Below, piece after piece: positions 41,952 to 52,336 of a stretch of DNA of 64,000 bases. Numbering within the stretch: position 1 is the first letter of the stretch; the number at the start of each line of letters is the position of its first letter. The notes beneath the pieces are model-generated. The model ran no database searches and was not told the DNA's origin. It worked only from the letters and a program-made list of their open reading frames with translations. The DNA lies in the NCBI GenBank assembly GCA_017303355.1, contig JAFLCU010000017.1, positions 1 through 64,000 on the forward strand, written 5' to 3'. Origin of the DNA: Caulobacterales bacterium (GTDB taxonomy: Bacteria > Pseudomonadota > Alphaproteobacteria > Caulobacterales > Aquidulcibacteraceae). Position numbers and translations under genes: made by a program.

Positions 41952-43058
41952 TTACGGCGTCGCGCTATCGCCGGTTTGCTCAGGCGCGTTCGCTGGCGCA
42001 GAGGGCGCAGAGGGCGCGGCAGGCGCGGGCGTTGGCGTTATGGGTGCGGGCGTTTGGGCCGGCGCTTCGCCGACGATGCCGCCAGGCCCCATCGGGAACG
42101 GGAAGGGCGGCGCGTCCGGTGCGACAGCATCCGGCGACGGCCGCAGCGGTGCGTCGGGCTCCGCATCGGCGGGCGCGGTCACTTCGCCGCCGGGCTCCAT
42201 CGTTTCTTCCGGCTGACGCAAGCGCTCGATCCGCGCATCGCGCGCCAAGCGCTCATCAAGCTGGGTGATTTCCTGATAGCGCAGCCAGGCGACGATGCGC
42301 GGCCGCAACGTCTCAAGGCTCGGCACGCCGCGCGCGCGGCGATCATCGAGGCGGAAAATGTGCCAACCCGTCGGCAATTGGATCGGGCCGATCAAGCTGC
42401 CGACGCTGGTGCGCTCCACTTCCTGGCGCAGCGAAGCGCTCAAATCGCCCAGCGCGGAGAAGCCCAGATCGCCGCCGTCCGGCGCGGTGTCGCGTTCGGT
42501 CGAGAGTTCAAAAGCGAGCGCTTCGAACCTTTCGCCTTGCTCAAGCCTTCTTTTGGCCGCGTCCGCGGCCTCACGTGTGTCGAACTGAATATGGCGCAGC
42601 TGAACTTCTTCGCCTTCTCCCAGCCGGTTGATGTTCTCCCGGTACAGCCGCTCGATCGCCTCCGGGTCGTTCGCGCGCTGGTCGATCTCATCATAGATCG
42701 AATTGGCGAGCACGCGTTCGCGGGCGTTCTCCAGCTGCCGGCGGGTTTCGGATTCGCGGTCGAGGCCGCGCGTTTCGGCTTCCATGGCGAACAGGCGGAT
42801 TTGGATCAGCTCTTCCAGCGCCATGAAGAAGGCGTCGGAATTGGCGTCCAGATCCTCGGTTTCCTGCAGCCAGCCGCGCGCCACGGCGTAGGCGCGGACG
42901 TCTTCCACATAGATCGGGCGCCCGTTCACGGTGGCGGCCACGATCGGGCTCACCTCGCCGGCGCCGTCCTCGGCGGAATCTCGGCCCAGGCCGCACGCCG
43001 ACAAGGCGAGCGCAAGGGTCAGGAACAAGCCGACTTTGAAGGGGGCGCGCGTGGACAT
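41952..43058 (-). CDS. Peptidyl-prolyl isomerase, parvulin-type lipoprotein
   Basis: A 368-residue lipoprotein (lipobox LSAC) of the SurA/PrsA type, likely a periplasmic chaperone for envelope proteins. The N-terminal chaperone region (PIYVEDVRAYAVARGW) is followed by a parvulin domain around VQLRHIQFDTREAADAA and the conserved GGDLGFSALGDL...GPIQLPTGWHIFRLDD segment. The tail of about 100 residues is Pro/Ala-rich and disordered. GGAGAG precedes the ATG. It lies upstream of argJ and divergent from secA, as in several alphaproteobacteria, consistent with a link to protein export. Confidence 0.92.
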   Translation of the reverse strand: MSTRAPFKVGLFLTLALALSACGLGRDSAEDGAGEVSPIVAATVNGRPIYVEDVRAYAVARGWLQETEDLDANSDAFFMALEELIQIRLFAMEAETRGLDRESETRRQLENARERVLANSIYDEIDQRANDPEAIERLYRENINRLGEGEEVQLRHIQFDTREAADAAKRRLEQGERFEALAFELSTERDTAPDGGDLGFSALGDLSASLRQEVERTSVGSLIGPIQLPTGWHIFRLDDRRARGVPSLETLRPRIVAWLRYQEITQLDERLARDARIERLRQPEETMEPGGEVTAPADAEPDAPLRPSPDAVAPDAPPFPFPMGPGGIVGEAPAQTPAPITPTPAPAAPSAPSAPANAPEQTGDSATP

Positions 43059-43259
43059 GCGTTCTGCTCTCCGAGGTGGGCAAAGTGCAAATCCGGCGCC
43101 TGCTTGGTCGCGCCCGTCACATTGACACCGCCCAGGGCCGCTCTTAAGTCTCGCGAGCGCACGAGTCGAGAGTGTTTTCGCACGCGGGCGCGTGCTTGTG
43201 AGTCACAAAAAAGCCAACAAACTCAGAGCTCTCGCCTCCCTCCTCAGCGCCTCGCCTCA

Positions 43260-43288
43260 GGGGGCGCATTAACGTTTAGATCGCCCCC
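43260..43288 (+). promoter_or_regulatory. Hairpin GGGGGCG/CGCCCCC directly before the secA start
   Basis: Seven-base arms at 43,260-43,266 and 43,282-43,288, the second touching the ATG. No Shine-Dalgarno sequence is visible between them. The stem could limit initiation; regulation is inferred. The rest of 43,059-43,288 shows nothing else definite. Confidence 0.35.
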
Positions 43289-45997
43289 ATGCTGAACCTC
43301 GCCAAGCAGATTTTCGGCTCCGTGAACGAGCGCAAGGTGCGCCAGTTGCGCCCGCTCGTGCAGCGCATCAACGCGCTGGAGCCCACCTTCGAGGCCCTCT
43401 CCGACGAGGCGCTGCGCAACAAGACCAGCGAGTACCGGCACCGGCTGGCCCGCGGCGGCAAGATTGACGAGGTGCTGCCGGAGGCGTTCGCGACCGTCCG
43501 CGAGGCGGCCAAGCGCGTGCTCGGCATGCGCCACTTCGATACGCAGATGATGGGCGGCATCTTCCTGCACCAGGGCAAGATCGCCGAAATGCGCACCGGC
43601 GAGGGCAAGACGCTCGTCGCCACGCTGCCGACTTATCTGAACGCGCTCGAAAGCCGGGGCGTTCACGTCATCACGGTGAACGATTATCTCGCCAAGCGCG
43701 ACAGCGAGTGGATGGGCCAAGTCTATCGCTTCCTCGGCCTTTCGGTCGGCGTGATCGTGCACGGACTCTACGACAACGAGCGCCGCCAAGCCTACGCAGC
43801 GGACGTCACCTACGGCACGAACAACGAGTTCGGCTTCGACTATCTGCGCGACAACATGAAATACTCGCTGGGCGAAATGGTCCAGCGCGGCCACCGCTAC
43901 GCGATCGTCGACGAAGTCGACTCCATCCTGATCGATGAAGCGCGCACGCCGCTCATCATCTCCGGCCCGACCGAAGATCGCAGCGAGTTCTACAAATCGA
44001 TCAACACGCTGATGCCGCTGCTGCGCCCGGAGCATTACGAGCACGACGAAAAGCAGCGCTCGATCACTTACACGGAAGAGGGCTCCGAGCGGATCGAGGA
44101 GATGCTGGTCGAGCGCGGCCTGCTGCAAGGCTCGATGTACGAGCCGTCGAACATCTCGATCGTGCACCACGCCAACCAGGCCCTGCGCGCGCACAAGCTG
44201 TTCCAGCGCGACAAGGATTACATCGTGAAGGATGGCGAAGTCGTCCTGATCGACGAATTCACCGGGCGCATGATGCATGGCCGCCGCTTGTCGGAAGGCC
44301 TGCACCAGGCGATCGAGGCCAAGGAAGGCGTGAACATCCAGCCGGAAAACCAGACGCTGGCCTCGATCACGTTCCAGAATTATTTCCGCCTCTACGACAA
44401 ACTCGGCGGCATGACCGGCACGGCCGCCACCGAGGCGACCGAGTTCGGCGACATCTACAAGCTCGACGTGGTGGAAATTCCCACCAACCGCCCGGTCAAG
44501 CGCATCGACATCGATGACGAGGTCTATCGGACGGCGGCCGAGAAATTCAAAGCCATCATCGTCGACATCGAAGAGACGCACAGGAAGCAACAGCCCGTGC
44601 TGGTCGGCACCGTCTCGATCGAAAAGTCGGAATACCTCTCCAATATGCTGAAGCAGCGCGGCATTCCTCACCAAGTGCTGAACGCGCGCTATCACGAGCA
44701 GGAAGCCCAGATCGTCGCGCAAGCCGGCGTGCCGGGCGCGGTGACGATCGCCACCAACATGGCCGGCCGCGGCACCGACATTCAGCTCGGCGGCAATATC
44801 GACATGCGCGTGAAGGCGGCGCTGAAGGGCGACGAAACGCCGGATCAGATCGCCGCGCTGAAGCGCCAGATTCAGGCCGACGTTGACGACAAGAAGCGCA
44901 TCGCGCTCGATGCGGGCGGCCTCTACGTGCTCGGCACCGAGCGTCACGAAAGCCGCCGCATCGACAACCAGTTGCGCGGCCGCACCGGCCGTCAGGGCGA
45001 CCCCGGCAAGTCGAAATTCTATATCTGCCTCGAAGACGATCTGCTGCGCATCTTCGCCGCCGATCGTCTGGACGCGATCATGCGCGGCTTGGGCATTCAG
45101 GAAGGCGAGGCCATCGTTCACCCTTGGATGAACAAAGCGCTCGAAACCTCGCAGCGCCGCGTCGAGCAGCGCAATTTCGAAATCCGCAAGAACCTCTTGA
45201 AGTACGACGACGTCATCAACGATCAGCGCAAGGCGATCTTCGAGCAGCGTATCGAATTCATGCGCACCGCCGACGTCGCGCCGATCATCAAGGACATGCG
45301 CCACGATGTCGTGGAAAAGCTGGTCTGGCGCCACATGCCGGAGAAGGCCTATCCCGAGCAGTGGAACACCAAGGAATTGATGGAAGAAGCCGAGGAAATC
45401 TTCGGCTTCAACACGCCGGTCGATGCCTGGGCCGCCGAAGAAGGCATTGCCCAGCAGGAAATCATTGAGCGTCTCACGCGCGAGGTCGATCAGGCCTACG
45501 CGCAGAAGGCCGCCATGCTTGGCCCCGAGCGTCTGCGCGCGGTGGAAAAGCAGGTGCTGCTCTCCGTCGTCGATATGCGCTGGCGCGAGCACTTGTCGCT
45601 GCTCGATCATTTGCGCTCGGTCGTGCACTTGCGCGGCTACGCGCAGCGCGATCCGCTGAACGAGTTCAAGACCGAAGCGTTCACGCTGTTCGAGCGCATG
45701 CTGCTTGAGCTGCGCACCACGATCACGCGCATGCTGCTGCGTCTGCAAATCGGCCAGACCGAAGAGCAATTGCCGCGTCCGATGACGCCGACGAAGACCT
45801 ACGAAATCCACCAGAACCCGGATACGGGCGAGAACGAAATGGCGATCGCGCGTGATGCGCCGCCGCTCGCACCGGAAGGTTTCGATCGCCACAATCCGGC
45901 GACGTGGGGCAAGGTCTCGCGCAACGCGCCGTGCCCCTGCGGCTCGGGCAAGAAGTTCAAATATTGCCACGGCACGGCCGAAGCCGCGAGCGCTTAA
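43289..45997 (+). CDS. secA: Preprotein translocase ATPase SecA
   Basis: SecA of 902 residues, the motor that pushes preproteins through SecYEG. N-terminal [19 protein letters not shown]; Walker [18 protein letters not shown]; Walker [16 protein letters not shown]; later [13 protein letters not shown] and [10 protein letters not shown]; and the C-terminal zinc tail [14 protein letters not shown] that binds SecB or lipids. All expected parts are present. The start is fixed by this N-terminus, although no ribosome site is visible and a hairpin abuts it. A terminator follows the gene. Confidence 0.98.
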   Translation: MLNLAKQIFGSVNERKVRQLRPLVQRINALEPTFEALSDEALRNKTSEYRHRLARGGKIDEVLPEAFATVREAAKRVLGMRHFDTQMMGGIFLHQGKIAEMRTGEGKTLVATLPTYLNALESRGVHVITVNDYLAKRDSEWMGQVYRFLGLSVGVIVHGLYDNERRQAYAADVTYGTNNEFGFDYLRDNMKYSLGEMVQRGHRYAIVDEVDSILIDEARTPLIISGPTEDRSEFYKSINTLMPLLRPEHYEHDEKQRSITYTEEGSERIEEMLVERGLLQGSMYEPSNISIVHHANQALRAHKLFQRDKDYIVKDGEVVLIDEFTGRMMHGRRLSEGLHQAIEAKEGVNIQPENQTLASITFQNYFRLYDKLGGMTGTAATEATEFGDIYKLDVVEIPTNRPVKRIDIDDEVYRTAAEKFKAIIVDIEETHRKQQPVLVGTVSIEKSEYLSNMLKQRGIPHQVLNARYHEQEAQIVAQAGVPGAVTIATNMAGRGTDIQLGGNIDMRVKAALKGDETPDQIAALKRQIQADVDDKKRIALDAGGLYVLGTERHESRRIDNQLRGRTGRQGDPGKSKFYICLEDDLLRIFAADRLDAIMRGLGIQEGEAIVHPWMNKALETSQRRVEQRNFEIRKNLLKYDDVINDQRKAIFEQRIEFMRTADVAPIIKDMRHDVVEKLVWRHMPEKAYPEQWNTKELMEEAEEIFGFNTPVDAWAAEEGIAQQEIIERLTREVDQAYAQKAAMLGPERLRAVEKQVLLSVVDMRWREHLSLLDHLRSVVHLRGYAQRDPLNEFKTEAFTLFERMLLELRTTITRMLLRLQIGQTEEQLPRPMTPTKTYEIHQNPDTGENEMAIARDAPPLAPEGFDRHNPATWGKVSRNAPCPCGSGKKFKYCHGTAEAASA

Positions 45998-46022
45998 GCT
46001 TCGCGAAACTCGAAGTCAAACG

Positions 46023-46056
46023 AGGGCGCTCCTTCGCGGGAGCGCCCTTAGTTTTG
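46023..46056 (+). terminator. Rho-independent terminator of secA
   Basis: AGGGCGCTCC-TTCGCG-GGAGCGCCCT, a perfect 10-base stem, followed by TAGTTTTG. Its end coincides with the stop of the convergent acyltransferase gene. Confidence 0.82.
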
Positions 46057-47163
46057 TGGGCTGAGTTCGGGCGCGGTTGGCGGCGTGCGCGCGGGTAGGA
46101 AGCGTTGGCTCAGGAACGCGCGGATCGGGCGGTCCCAGTATTTGTCCGCGACCCACGCCATCAGCCCGATCACGACGATGAACGCAAAGCCGCTCAGCGG
46201 CGCGTGGTCTTCCAACCGCGTGTCGGCGAGCATGTGCGCGACGATGCCGCCCAAGCTGTGCAGCGGCACGTGCAGCACGTACGCCGCGTAAGAGGCGACG
46301 CCCAGCCACGAACAGATCGGCAACAGGCGCGCGCCAGGTTCATAGCGCGCGGCGAAGAGAATGAGCGTGGGATACGCCGCCATCGCCAGGAACAGCATCA
46401 GCTCCGGCGAGGGGCGCGCACCATCCATGGCGAAACGCGGCAAGAAGGTCGCGATCGTAACGAGCGCGAGCACGCACACCATCACGTTGGATTGCAGTCG
46501 CGCGGTGAACGCGAATCTGTCGCGCAGGCGATAGAGCAGCACACCGGCGAAAAAGCCGAACATCGAGCGCGCCAGCCCGCCGTCGAACGTGCGCCAGGAT
46601 GCGCCCATGTCGAACGAGTTGTTGCGCAACGTGATCGCGATCAACGCCGCGCCGCACAGCGCCACGACGATCGCCAGCTGGCGCAGCGAAAGACGCGCGC
46701 CGAACAGCGCGAACAGGACGTTGGCGATCAGCTCGAAGAAGAGCGACCACGCCGGAAAATTGAAATGGAAGAGAAACGGCGGCGCACCGAGCGCGGGGTT
46801 TGGCAGCATCAACGCGTTTAAGAGCGCCGCAAGGCCTAGCTCAGCCGATCCTTCGCGCGCCTCCGCATAGATGCGCAACGCCACCGCCGCACCGGCGATC
46901 AGAAAACCCAGCAGATAGAGCGGATAGAGACGGATCAGCCGCATGCGTACGAAGCTCGCCACGCTCATGCCGGCATGCAGGCGCTTCTCATAGGCGTGCG
47001 TCAGCACAAAGCCGCTGAGGATGAAGAAGAGATCGACCGCGAGGATGGCCGCGGTGAACGCGCCATGGTCGCCGAACAGGCGCCCGCCGTGCCAGCTGAT
47101 GACGGCCAGCGCCGCGATGCCGCGAAGCGCGTCGAGCGTGATGAAGGCGCGCGAGGTTTGCAT
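46048..47163 (-). CDS. Acyltransferase 3 family membrane protein
   Basis: A 371-residue inner-membrane protein with about ten helices, of the OafA/acyltransferase 3 type that transfers acetyl or other acyl groups to cell-surface carbohydrates. The N-terminus FITLDALRGIAALAVISWHGGRLFG carries the catalytic-type His (VISWHG), and LFFILSGFVLTHAYEKRL and RLIRLYPLYLLG are the other hallmarks. No SGNH domain follows. It has no polysaccharide locus next to it, but an O-antigen-ligase-like gene lies 1.6 kb away. Confidence 0.93.
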   Translation of the reverse strand: MQTSRAFITLDALRGIAALAVISWHGGRLFGDHGAFTAAILAVDLFFILSGFVLTHAYEKRLHAGMSVASFVRMRLIRLYPLYLLGFLIAGAAVALRIYAEAREGSAELGLAALLNALMLPNPALGAPPFLFHFNFPAWSLFFELIANVLFALFGARLSLRQLAIVVALCGAALIAITLRNNSFDMGASWRTFDGGLARSMFGFFAGVLLYRLRDRFAFTARLQSNVMVCVLALVTIATFLPRFAMDGARPSPELMLFLAMAAYPTLILFAARYEPGARLLPICSWLGVASYAAYVLHVPLHSLGGIVAHMLADTRLEDHAPLSGFAFIVVIGLMAWVADKYWDRPIRAFLSQRFLPARTPPTAPELSPQN

Positions 47164-47258
47164 GACCAGTCGAATTGTTCGTGACCGGGCGAGATCATCG
47201 ATTGCGCCGCCGCCGTCAAGCCTGCGGGTGAGAATGCCGCAGCCTTAATCGCGCAGCT

Positions 47259-48656
47259 TCAATCCTGCCCGGCCAATTCGTTGATCATTACGCGCCAATG
47301 CGTGAGACCCGAATAGAACACCTCGACCGGCACGCGTTCGTTGAGGCCGTGGGCGAAATCGTCCGCGTCGGCGATGAACACGGCGCCCACGCCATAGGTC
47401 GGGATGCCGGCGGCGCGGAAAAACAAGCCATCGGTCGCGCCCGCCGACATATAAGGCGTCACCACGACGCCCGGATACACCGCATGCACCGCCGCCGTCG
47501 CGGCGTTCATCACGTCGGGACGCAACGGCGACGCATCGCTCGAATTGGACGGCCCCAATGGCGCGACCTCAATGCCGGCGCCCGCGATCGCCTGCAATTC
47601 GCTTTGCACGTCCGCGACGGCGACGCCCGGGAAGATGCGGCAATTCACGGTGGCTGTAGCGCTTTGCGGCAGCGCGTTTTCCGCGTGCCCGCCGGAAAGC
47701 ATGGTCGCGACGCACGTGGTGCGCATCATCGTCGAGATGTTGGGATTTTGCGCGAGCGTGCGCGCGGCGCGGCGATCGCCCGGATTGTCCGCGAAGCGCC
47801 GCAGGGCCGCGCCCTCCGGACCGCCCGTCGCTTGCGCGGCGTTGCGGAAGGAGAGCAGCGTGGTGTCATTCCACATCACCGGAAATTGGAACGCACGCAG
47901 CCGCGCTAGCGCTTCGCCCAATTCGTAGATCGCATTGTCGGCGCGCGGCGCGGAGGAATGGCCGCCTGGATTGCGCGCGGTGAACGTGAAGCTCGCGTAG
48001 GTCTTTTCAGCGGTTTGCAGCGCGTAGCTTGTCGGCGCGCCGGTGGCGCTCAAGCCGCCGCCGCCGCCATCGGAATTGAGCGCGAATTCCGCGTCGCCGA
48101 TCAACGCGCGATGCTCGCCAAGCAGCGCTTGCGTCGATGTGCCCGAGGTTTCCTCGTCGCCGCTGAACCAGATGATCAGATCGCGCGTCGGCCGAAAGCC
48201 TTCGGCGCGCAGCGAAAGGAACGTCGCCGCCAATTGCGTGAGGCCGGCTTTGTTGTCGAGCGAGCCGCGACCAAAGAAGAAGCCGTCTTCCTCGATCAGC
48301 GTGAACGGATCGCGCACCCAGTCACTGTGCAGCGCCGGCACCACGTCCATGTGCGCCAGGAAGAGGATCGGCCGCCCGCCCGTGCCGTCGCCGCGATAGC
48401 GCACGACGAGCCCCGCCGTTTCGCCGACCGGCAGCACCGTCACGTCTTCCGCCGCGAAGCCGCCCGCGCGGAAGCGCTCGGCCAGATAATTCGCCAGCGC
48501 AACATTCTGCGCGCCGGTTGAACTGTCGAACGCCACCACGTGCGCATAGATGTCGCGCGCTTGGCCGCGCTCGGCCGCACTCGGTGTTTGCGCCAAGGCC
48601 GCGCCCGACGTGAAGAGAAGGGCGGCCAGAGCCGACGCGCACCAACGAAGCACCAT
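47259..48656 (-). CDS. M20-family metallopeptidase, exported
   Basis: A 465-residue zinc dipeptidase/carboxypeptidase-like enzyme with a signal peptide (to SGAALAQ). The metal-binding motifs are FLAHMDVVPA (His-x-Asp), GRGSLDNKAGLTQL (bridging Asp), WFSGDEETSG (catalytic Glu pair) and the later GAT...FFRAAGIPTYGVGAV...HGLNERVPV with the C-terminal His. It probably cleaves dipeptides or aminoacyl groups in the periplasm. It is the only gene in this stretch, divergent from the O-antigen-ligase-like gene. Confidence 0.92.
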   Translation of the reverse strand: MVLRWCASALAALLFTSGAALAQTPSAAERGQARDIYAHVVAFDSSTGAQNVALANYLAERFRAGGFAAEDVTVLPVGETAGLVVRYRGDGTGGRPILFLAHMDVVPALHSDWVRDPFTLIEEDGFFFGRGSLDNKAGLTQLAATFLSLRAEGFRPTRDLIIWFSGDEETSGTSTQALLGEHRALIGDAEFALNSDGGGGGLSATGAPTSYALQTAEKTYASFTFTARNPGGHSSAPRADNAIYELGEALARLRAFQFPVMWNDTTLLSFRNAAQATGGPEGAALRRFADNPGDRRAARTLAQNPNISTMMRTTCVATMLSGGHAENALPQSATATVNCRIFPGVAVADVQSELQAIAGAGIEVAPLGPSNSSDASPLRPDVMNAATAAVHAVYPGVVVTPYMSAGATDGLFFRAAGIPTYGVGAVFIADADDFAHGLNERVPVEVFYSGLTHWRVMINELAGQD

Positions 48657-48734
48657 GAAGACCCCCGGTCGTTTCGTGCATGCTGCGGGGCGGTTAGCGC
48701 TTTGGCAAGGGATTGGGCGCAGGGCTTAGCAATC

Positions 48735-49985
48735 ATGACCCTCGCGCAGGCGCCCGCAGCACCCGTGCCCGCCGCAAGCTTCGCGCGCTGGGAGCCGATC
48801 GCTGCCGCGTTGTGCCTCGCGCAATTCTCCGAGCCGCTGTTCGCGGCGATCGCGCAAAGCCAAGGGCTCGACGAGCCGCCGGGCTATGCGCGCGTGTTTT
48901 TCCTGCCGGTCTATGCGTTTCTCGGCTGGGCCATCTGGCGCGACCGTGCGCGCGCGATGGCCGCCTCCGCCGCGACGCCGGTGCTGATGGCGCTGCTCGC
49001 CTTTGTCGCGCTCTCGACGCTCTGGTCGATCGATAGCGGCGCCACATTGCGGCGTTCGGTGTGGCTCGCGCTCAACATGGGCTTCGGCCTTTATCTCGCC
49101 TGGCGCTACGACTGGCGCGGCATGTTGAATGTGCTGGCCGGCGGTTTCCTCGTTCTCGTCGCCGGCTCGTTTCTCACAGCACTTGTCGCGCCGAATGTTG
49201 GGCGCATGACGTTCGAACATCCCGGCGCTTGGTCCGGCCTTTGGACGCACAAGAATACGCTGGGCGGCATCATGGCGTTGGGCGTGGCGATCTGCACCGC
49301 CGCCACGATCATGACGCCAGAGCGGCGTAAGCTTTGGATCGGCACTGCACTTGGCGCGTTCGCGCTCGTGCTGCTCTCGACATCGAAGACGGCGTTGCTC
49401 GCCAGCATGCTTGGCCTTGGCGTGATGGCGTTTGGCGCGGTGCTGCGCCGTGGCCCGCAACACGCCATCCTCGCCGGCGCCGGCGTGCTCGTGGCGCTCA
49501 TCATCGGCGCAGGCATCGTGTTTCTTGCGCCGGATTTACTCGTCGCCACGCTTGGCCGTGATCTGACGCTCACGGGCCGCACCGATATTTGGAGTGCCGC
49601 CGCATCGGCAGTCGCGGCGAAGCCTTGGCTTGGCTATGGCTACTACGCGTTCTGGCTGCCCGACTACGGCCCCGCTTATTGGGTGCGCCAGGCGGTGATG
49701 TGGGAGGTTGCATCGGCGCACTCCTCTTGGCTTGAACTCGCGCTTGGGCTTGGCCGCGTTGGCGTCGCATTGTTTGCACTGCAGCTGATCGCGACGCTAC
49801 GCCGTGGCGCGGGCGCAATGATCCGCGCGGATGCTGGGCTTTGGGCGCCGGCGTTTCTGGCCGCGTTCGCGCTCTACACGCTGAGCGAAAGCCACGCGCT
49901 GCAAGCCAACAATCTGTTCTGGACCATCTATGTAGCGGTCGCCGCGCGACTCGCTCTTGATGCACGCAAGAGAGCCCAAGCATGA
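48735..49985 (+). CDS. O-antigen ligase/Wzy-like polysaccharide membrane protein
   Basis: A 416-residue inner-membrane protein with about eleven helices. The long periplasmic loop has TGRTDIWSAAASAVAAKPWLGYGYYAFW and SAHSSWLELALGLG, matching O-antigen ligase and ExoQ/Wzy-type polymerases (RxDxW and HN/HS motifs). It ligates or polymerises surface glycans at the periplasmic face. ATG 48,735 is the first credible start. Its stop overlaps the ruvC start (ATGA, 49,982-49,985), so translation is coupled to an unrelated DNA-repair gene. Confidence 0.9.
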   Translation: MTLAQAPAAPVPAASFARWEPIAAALCLAQFSEPLFAAIAQSQGLDEPPGYARVFFLPVYAFLGWAIWRDRARAMAASAATPVLMALLAFVALSTLWSIDSGATLRRSVWLALNMGFGLYLAWRYDWRGMLNVLAGGFLVLVAGSFLTALVAPNVGRMTFEHPGAWSGLWTHKNTLGGIMALGVAICTAATIMTPERRKLWIGTALGAFALVLLSTSKTALLASMLGLGVMAFGAVLRRGPQHAILAGAGVLVALIIGAGIVFLAPDLLVATLGRDLTLTGRTDIWSAAASAVAAKPWLGYGYYAFWLPDYGPAYWVRQAVMWEVASAHSSWLELALGLGRVGVALFALQLIATLRRGAGAMIRADAGLWAPAFLAAFALYTLSESHALQANNLFWTIYVAVAARLALDARKRAQA

Positions 49986-50482
49986 GCGGCATTCTGATCC
50001 TTGGCGTCGATCCGGGCCTCAATCGGTGCGGTTGGGGTTTGGTGCTAAGCGATGGCGCGCGGCTGAGCCACATCGCGCACGGCGTGATCACGCCCAGTGC
50101 ACAGCAACAGCTCGCCTCACGCTTGCATGACGTGTTCGAGGGCCTTTGCGCGGTGATTGCGCAATACAATCCGCACGAAGCGGCGGTCGAAGAAACCTTC
50201 GTCAATTCGAACGCGCGCGCCGCACTTGCGCTCGGCCAGGCGCGCGGCGTCGCCCTGGCGGCGGCGGCGCGTCATGGCATGCTCGTCGGCGAATACGCGC
50301 CGACCACGATCAAGAAAGCCATCGTCGGCTCCGGCAGCGCCGACAAAACGCAGATCGCCTTCATGGTGCGCCGCCTGTTGCCGACGGCGGGCGAAGTGAA
50401 AGCCGACGCCGCCGATGCATTAGGCGTTGCACTCTGCCACGCCGCGCATGGCGGTTTTAAGCGTAAGGCTGGAGGCGCCTAA
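49982..50482 (+). CDS. ruvC: Holliday junction resolvase RuvC
   Basis: RuvC of 166 residues, the endonuclease that cuts Holliday junctions delivered by RuvAB. The four active-site acids are Asp10 (GVDPG), Glu70 (VEETF), Asp142 and Asp145 (ADAADALG), with spacing as in the E. coli enzyme. It starts in the stop codon of the O-antigen-ligase-like gene, and yebC, its usual upstream neighbour, is absent. ruvA lies 3.6 kb downstream behind four opposite-strand genes. The end overlaps the convergent gene at 50,479 by four bases. Confidence 0.96.
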   Translation: MSGILILGVDPGLNRCGWGLVLSDGARLSHIAHGVITPSAQQQLASRLHDVFEGLCAVIAQYNPHEAAVEETFVNSNARAALALGQARGVALAAAARHGMLVGEYAPTTIKKAIVGSGSADKTQIAFMVRRLLPTAGEVKADAADALGVALCHAAHGGFKRKAGGA

Positions 50483-50847
50483 GCTAGAGCTTTGCTGTAG
50501 GTGGCGAGATCGAAATAGTCGCGCCAGACTTTGATCTTGCCGTTCTCAAGCTCGAACACGCCGCAACAGGGCAGATCGATCTGTTTGTCGCCGACATGGA
50601 TGTGGTCGATGCGTTCGGCGATCACGACATTGCCGGATGAGGCGACGTTGAGGATGTCCCAATTGGTTTTGGTCCAATCCTTCAAGAAGGTGGCGATGAA
50701 GCCGCGCAAGTTCACGCGACCCGCTACCGGTGCGATCGGCATGTTGTAATAGACGCCATCTTCCGTGAAGAAATCGACGATTCTGTCAACGTCGAGCGAC
50801 GGCCAAGTGGCGATGAAGTCGCGAACGATGCGCTCATTGTCGGACAT
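50479..50847 (-). CDS. Limonene-epoxide-hydrolase-like protein (SnoaL/NTF2 fold)
   Basis: A 122-residue protein of the limonene-1,2-epoxide hydrolase fold. The catalytic set seems retained: Tyr and Asn in VYYNMP, Arg-x-Asp in ERIDHI and a later Asp in VWRDYFD. It may hydrolyse an epoxide, though many relatives have other small substrates. AAGGG lies 6 bases before ATG 50,847. It is the last gene of a minus-strand group with the permease gene upstream (start 52,260), 3 bases between them, so co-transcription is likely. Confidence 0.87.
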   Translation of the reverse strand: MSDNERIVRDFIATWPSLDVDRIVDFFTEDGVYYNMPIAPVAGRVNLRGFIATFLKDWTKTNWDILNVASSGNVVIAERIDHIHVGDKQIDLPCCGVFELENGKIKVWRDYFDLATYSKALA

Positions 50848-50850
50848 GGG

Positions 50851-52260
50851 TCACCCTTTAGCCGCTAATGCGCTCTTGCGCGCGCCCCAGAGCAGATAGA
50901 TCGGAATGCCGATCGCCATCCAGATGAAGAAGCGCTCGATCGTTCCAAGGTTGAGGCTCGAGAACAAATAGAGGCAGCCCACGATCGCGGCGGGCGCCAC
51001 GATCCAAATTAGCGGCGTACGGAACGGGCGCTCGACCCCCGGCGCATCGCGGCGCAGCACCATCACTGAGATGGCCACCGCGATGAACGCCGCCAGCGTG
51101 CCGGCATTGGCGAGCGAAGCGATTTCGCCGAGCGTCAGCAAGCCGGCGAGGGCCGAGCACACCACGGCCGTGAAGATCGTCATGATCACAGGCGTGCCGA
51201 GCTTTGAGTGCACGCGCCCCCATGAACGCGGCAGCAAGCCATCGCGCGCCATCACGTAGAAGATGCGCGTCTGCCCATAGAGAAAGGCTAGGATCACGGT
51301 GGGAATGGCGATCGAGGCGACGCCGCCAATGATCGCGGCCGCTTCCGGCTGGTTCAAGCTGCGCACGATTTCCGCGATCGGCTCGCCGCTGGCGGCGAAC
51401 ACGTTGAAATCCATCGCGCCGATCGCCGCCGCGCCCACCGCCATATAGAGCAGCGTGCAGATCACCATCGAGCCGATGATGCCGATCGCCAGATCGCGGC
51501 CCGGATTCTTCGCTTCTTCCGCCGCGGTGGAGACCGCGTCGAAGCCATAGAAGGCGAAGAACATCACCGCGGCCGCCGCCATCACGCCGATATTCGCGCC
51601 ATCCGCTTGCGGCGTTGATCCCCAGCCGAACGGCGCGAATGGCGTGAAGCGCGAAATGTCGAACGCAGGCAGCGCAATCACCAGGAAAAGGATGAGGGCT
51701 GCGATCTTCAGCACGACGAGCGCCGAATTCACCCAGGCGCTCTCGCGCGTGCCGAGGATCAGCAGGCCCGCGACGACGAAGATGATGAACACGGCAAGAG
51801 GATTGAAATGCAGCGCGTGTCCGGCCATTTCGCCGAACGGCAGCATCTGCGGAATGTCGACGCCAAAGCCTGTCAGCACGCCCGACGCGTAGCCGGACCA
51901 ACCGACAGCGACCGCGCTCACCACCACGGAATATTCCAGGATCAGCGCCCAGCCGACGATCCAGCCCGCAAGCTCGCCCAGCGATGAATAGGTGTAGGTG
52001 TAGGCGCTGCCCGACGCCGGCATCATCGAAGCCAATTCCGCGTAGCAAAGCGCCGCGCAGGCGCAGACCGAACCCGCCACCGCGAACGAGACGATCACGC
52101 CTGGCCCGGCCATGCCCGCGCCTTGGCCGATCAGTGCGTAGATGCCGGCGCCGACGATCGCGCCGACGCCCAGCGCCACCAGATGCGGCCACGACAAAGT
52201 GCGCTTCAGCTCTTGATGATGCGGCGCTTCGATCGGCTTGCGACGATTCCAGAATGCCAT
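50851..52260 (-). CDS. APC-superfamily amino acid permease
   Basis: A 469-residue inner-membrane transporter with twelve helices. The N-terminal ELKRTLSWPHLVALGVGAIVGAGIYALIGQGAG is the family's first helix with its unwound G-I-G-type substrate site. FFAFYGFDAVSTAAEEAKNPGRDLAIGI is the conserved loop of cationic amino acid transporters. The substrate is not decided by sequence. ATG 52,260 follows GGGGGAAA. It probably forms an operon with the downstream epoxide-hydrolase-like gene. Confidence 0.93.
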   Translation of the reverse strand: MAFWNRRKPIEAPHHQELKRTLSWPHLVALGVGAIVGAGIYALIGQGAGMAGPGVIVSFAVAGSVCACAALCYAELASMMPASGSAYTYTYSSLGELAGWIVGWALILEYSVVVSAVAVGWSGYASGVLTGFGVDIPQMLPFGEMAGHALHFNPLAVFIIFVVAGLLILGTRESAWVNSALVVLKIAALILFLVIALPAFDISRFTPFAPFGWGSTPQADGANIGVMAAAAVMFFAFYGFDAVSTAAEEAKNPGRDLAIGIIGSMVICTLLYMAVGAAAIGAMDFNVFAASGEPIAEIVRSLNQPEAAAIIGGVASIAIPTVILAFLYGQTRIFYVMARDGLLPRSWGRVHSKLGTPVIMTIFTAVVCSALAGLLTLGEIASLANAGTLAAFIAVAISVMVLRRDAPGVERPFRTPLIWIVAPAAIVGCLYLFSSLNLGTIERFFIWMAIGIPIYLLWGARKSALAAKG

Positions 52261-52336
52261 GCGTTTCCCCCGCGTTTGACGCATCTTGCGCGGGCGCGCG
52301 CCGCCCCGCTAGGGGGCGGGCGACGAATGGCGGGCT

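Noticed and set aside
43244..45970. Over 900-codon open frame antisense to secA
   Set aside because: Same codon-mirror effect; low-complexity translation without any domain.
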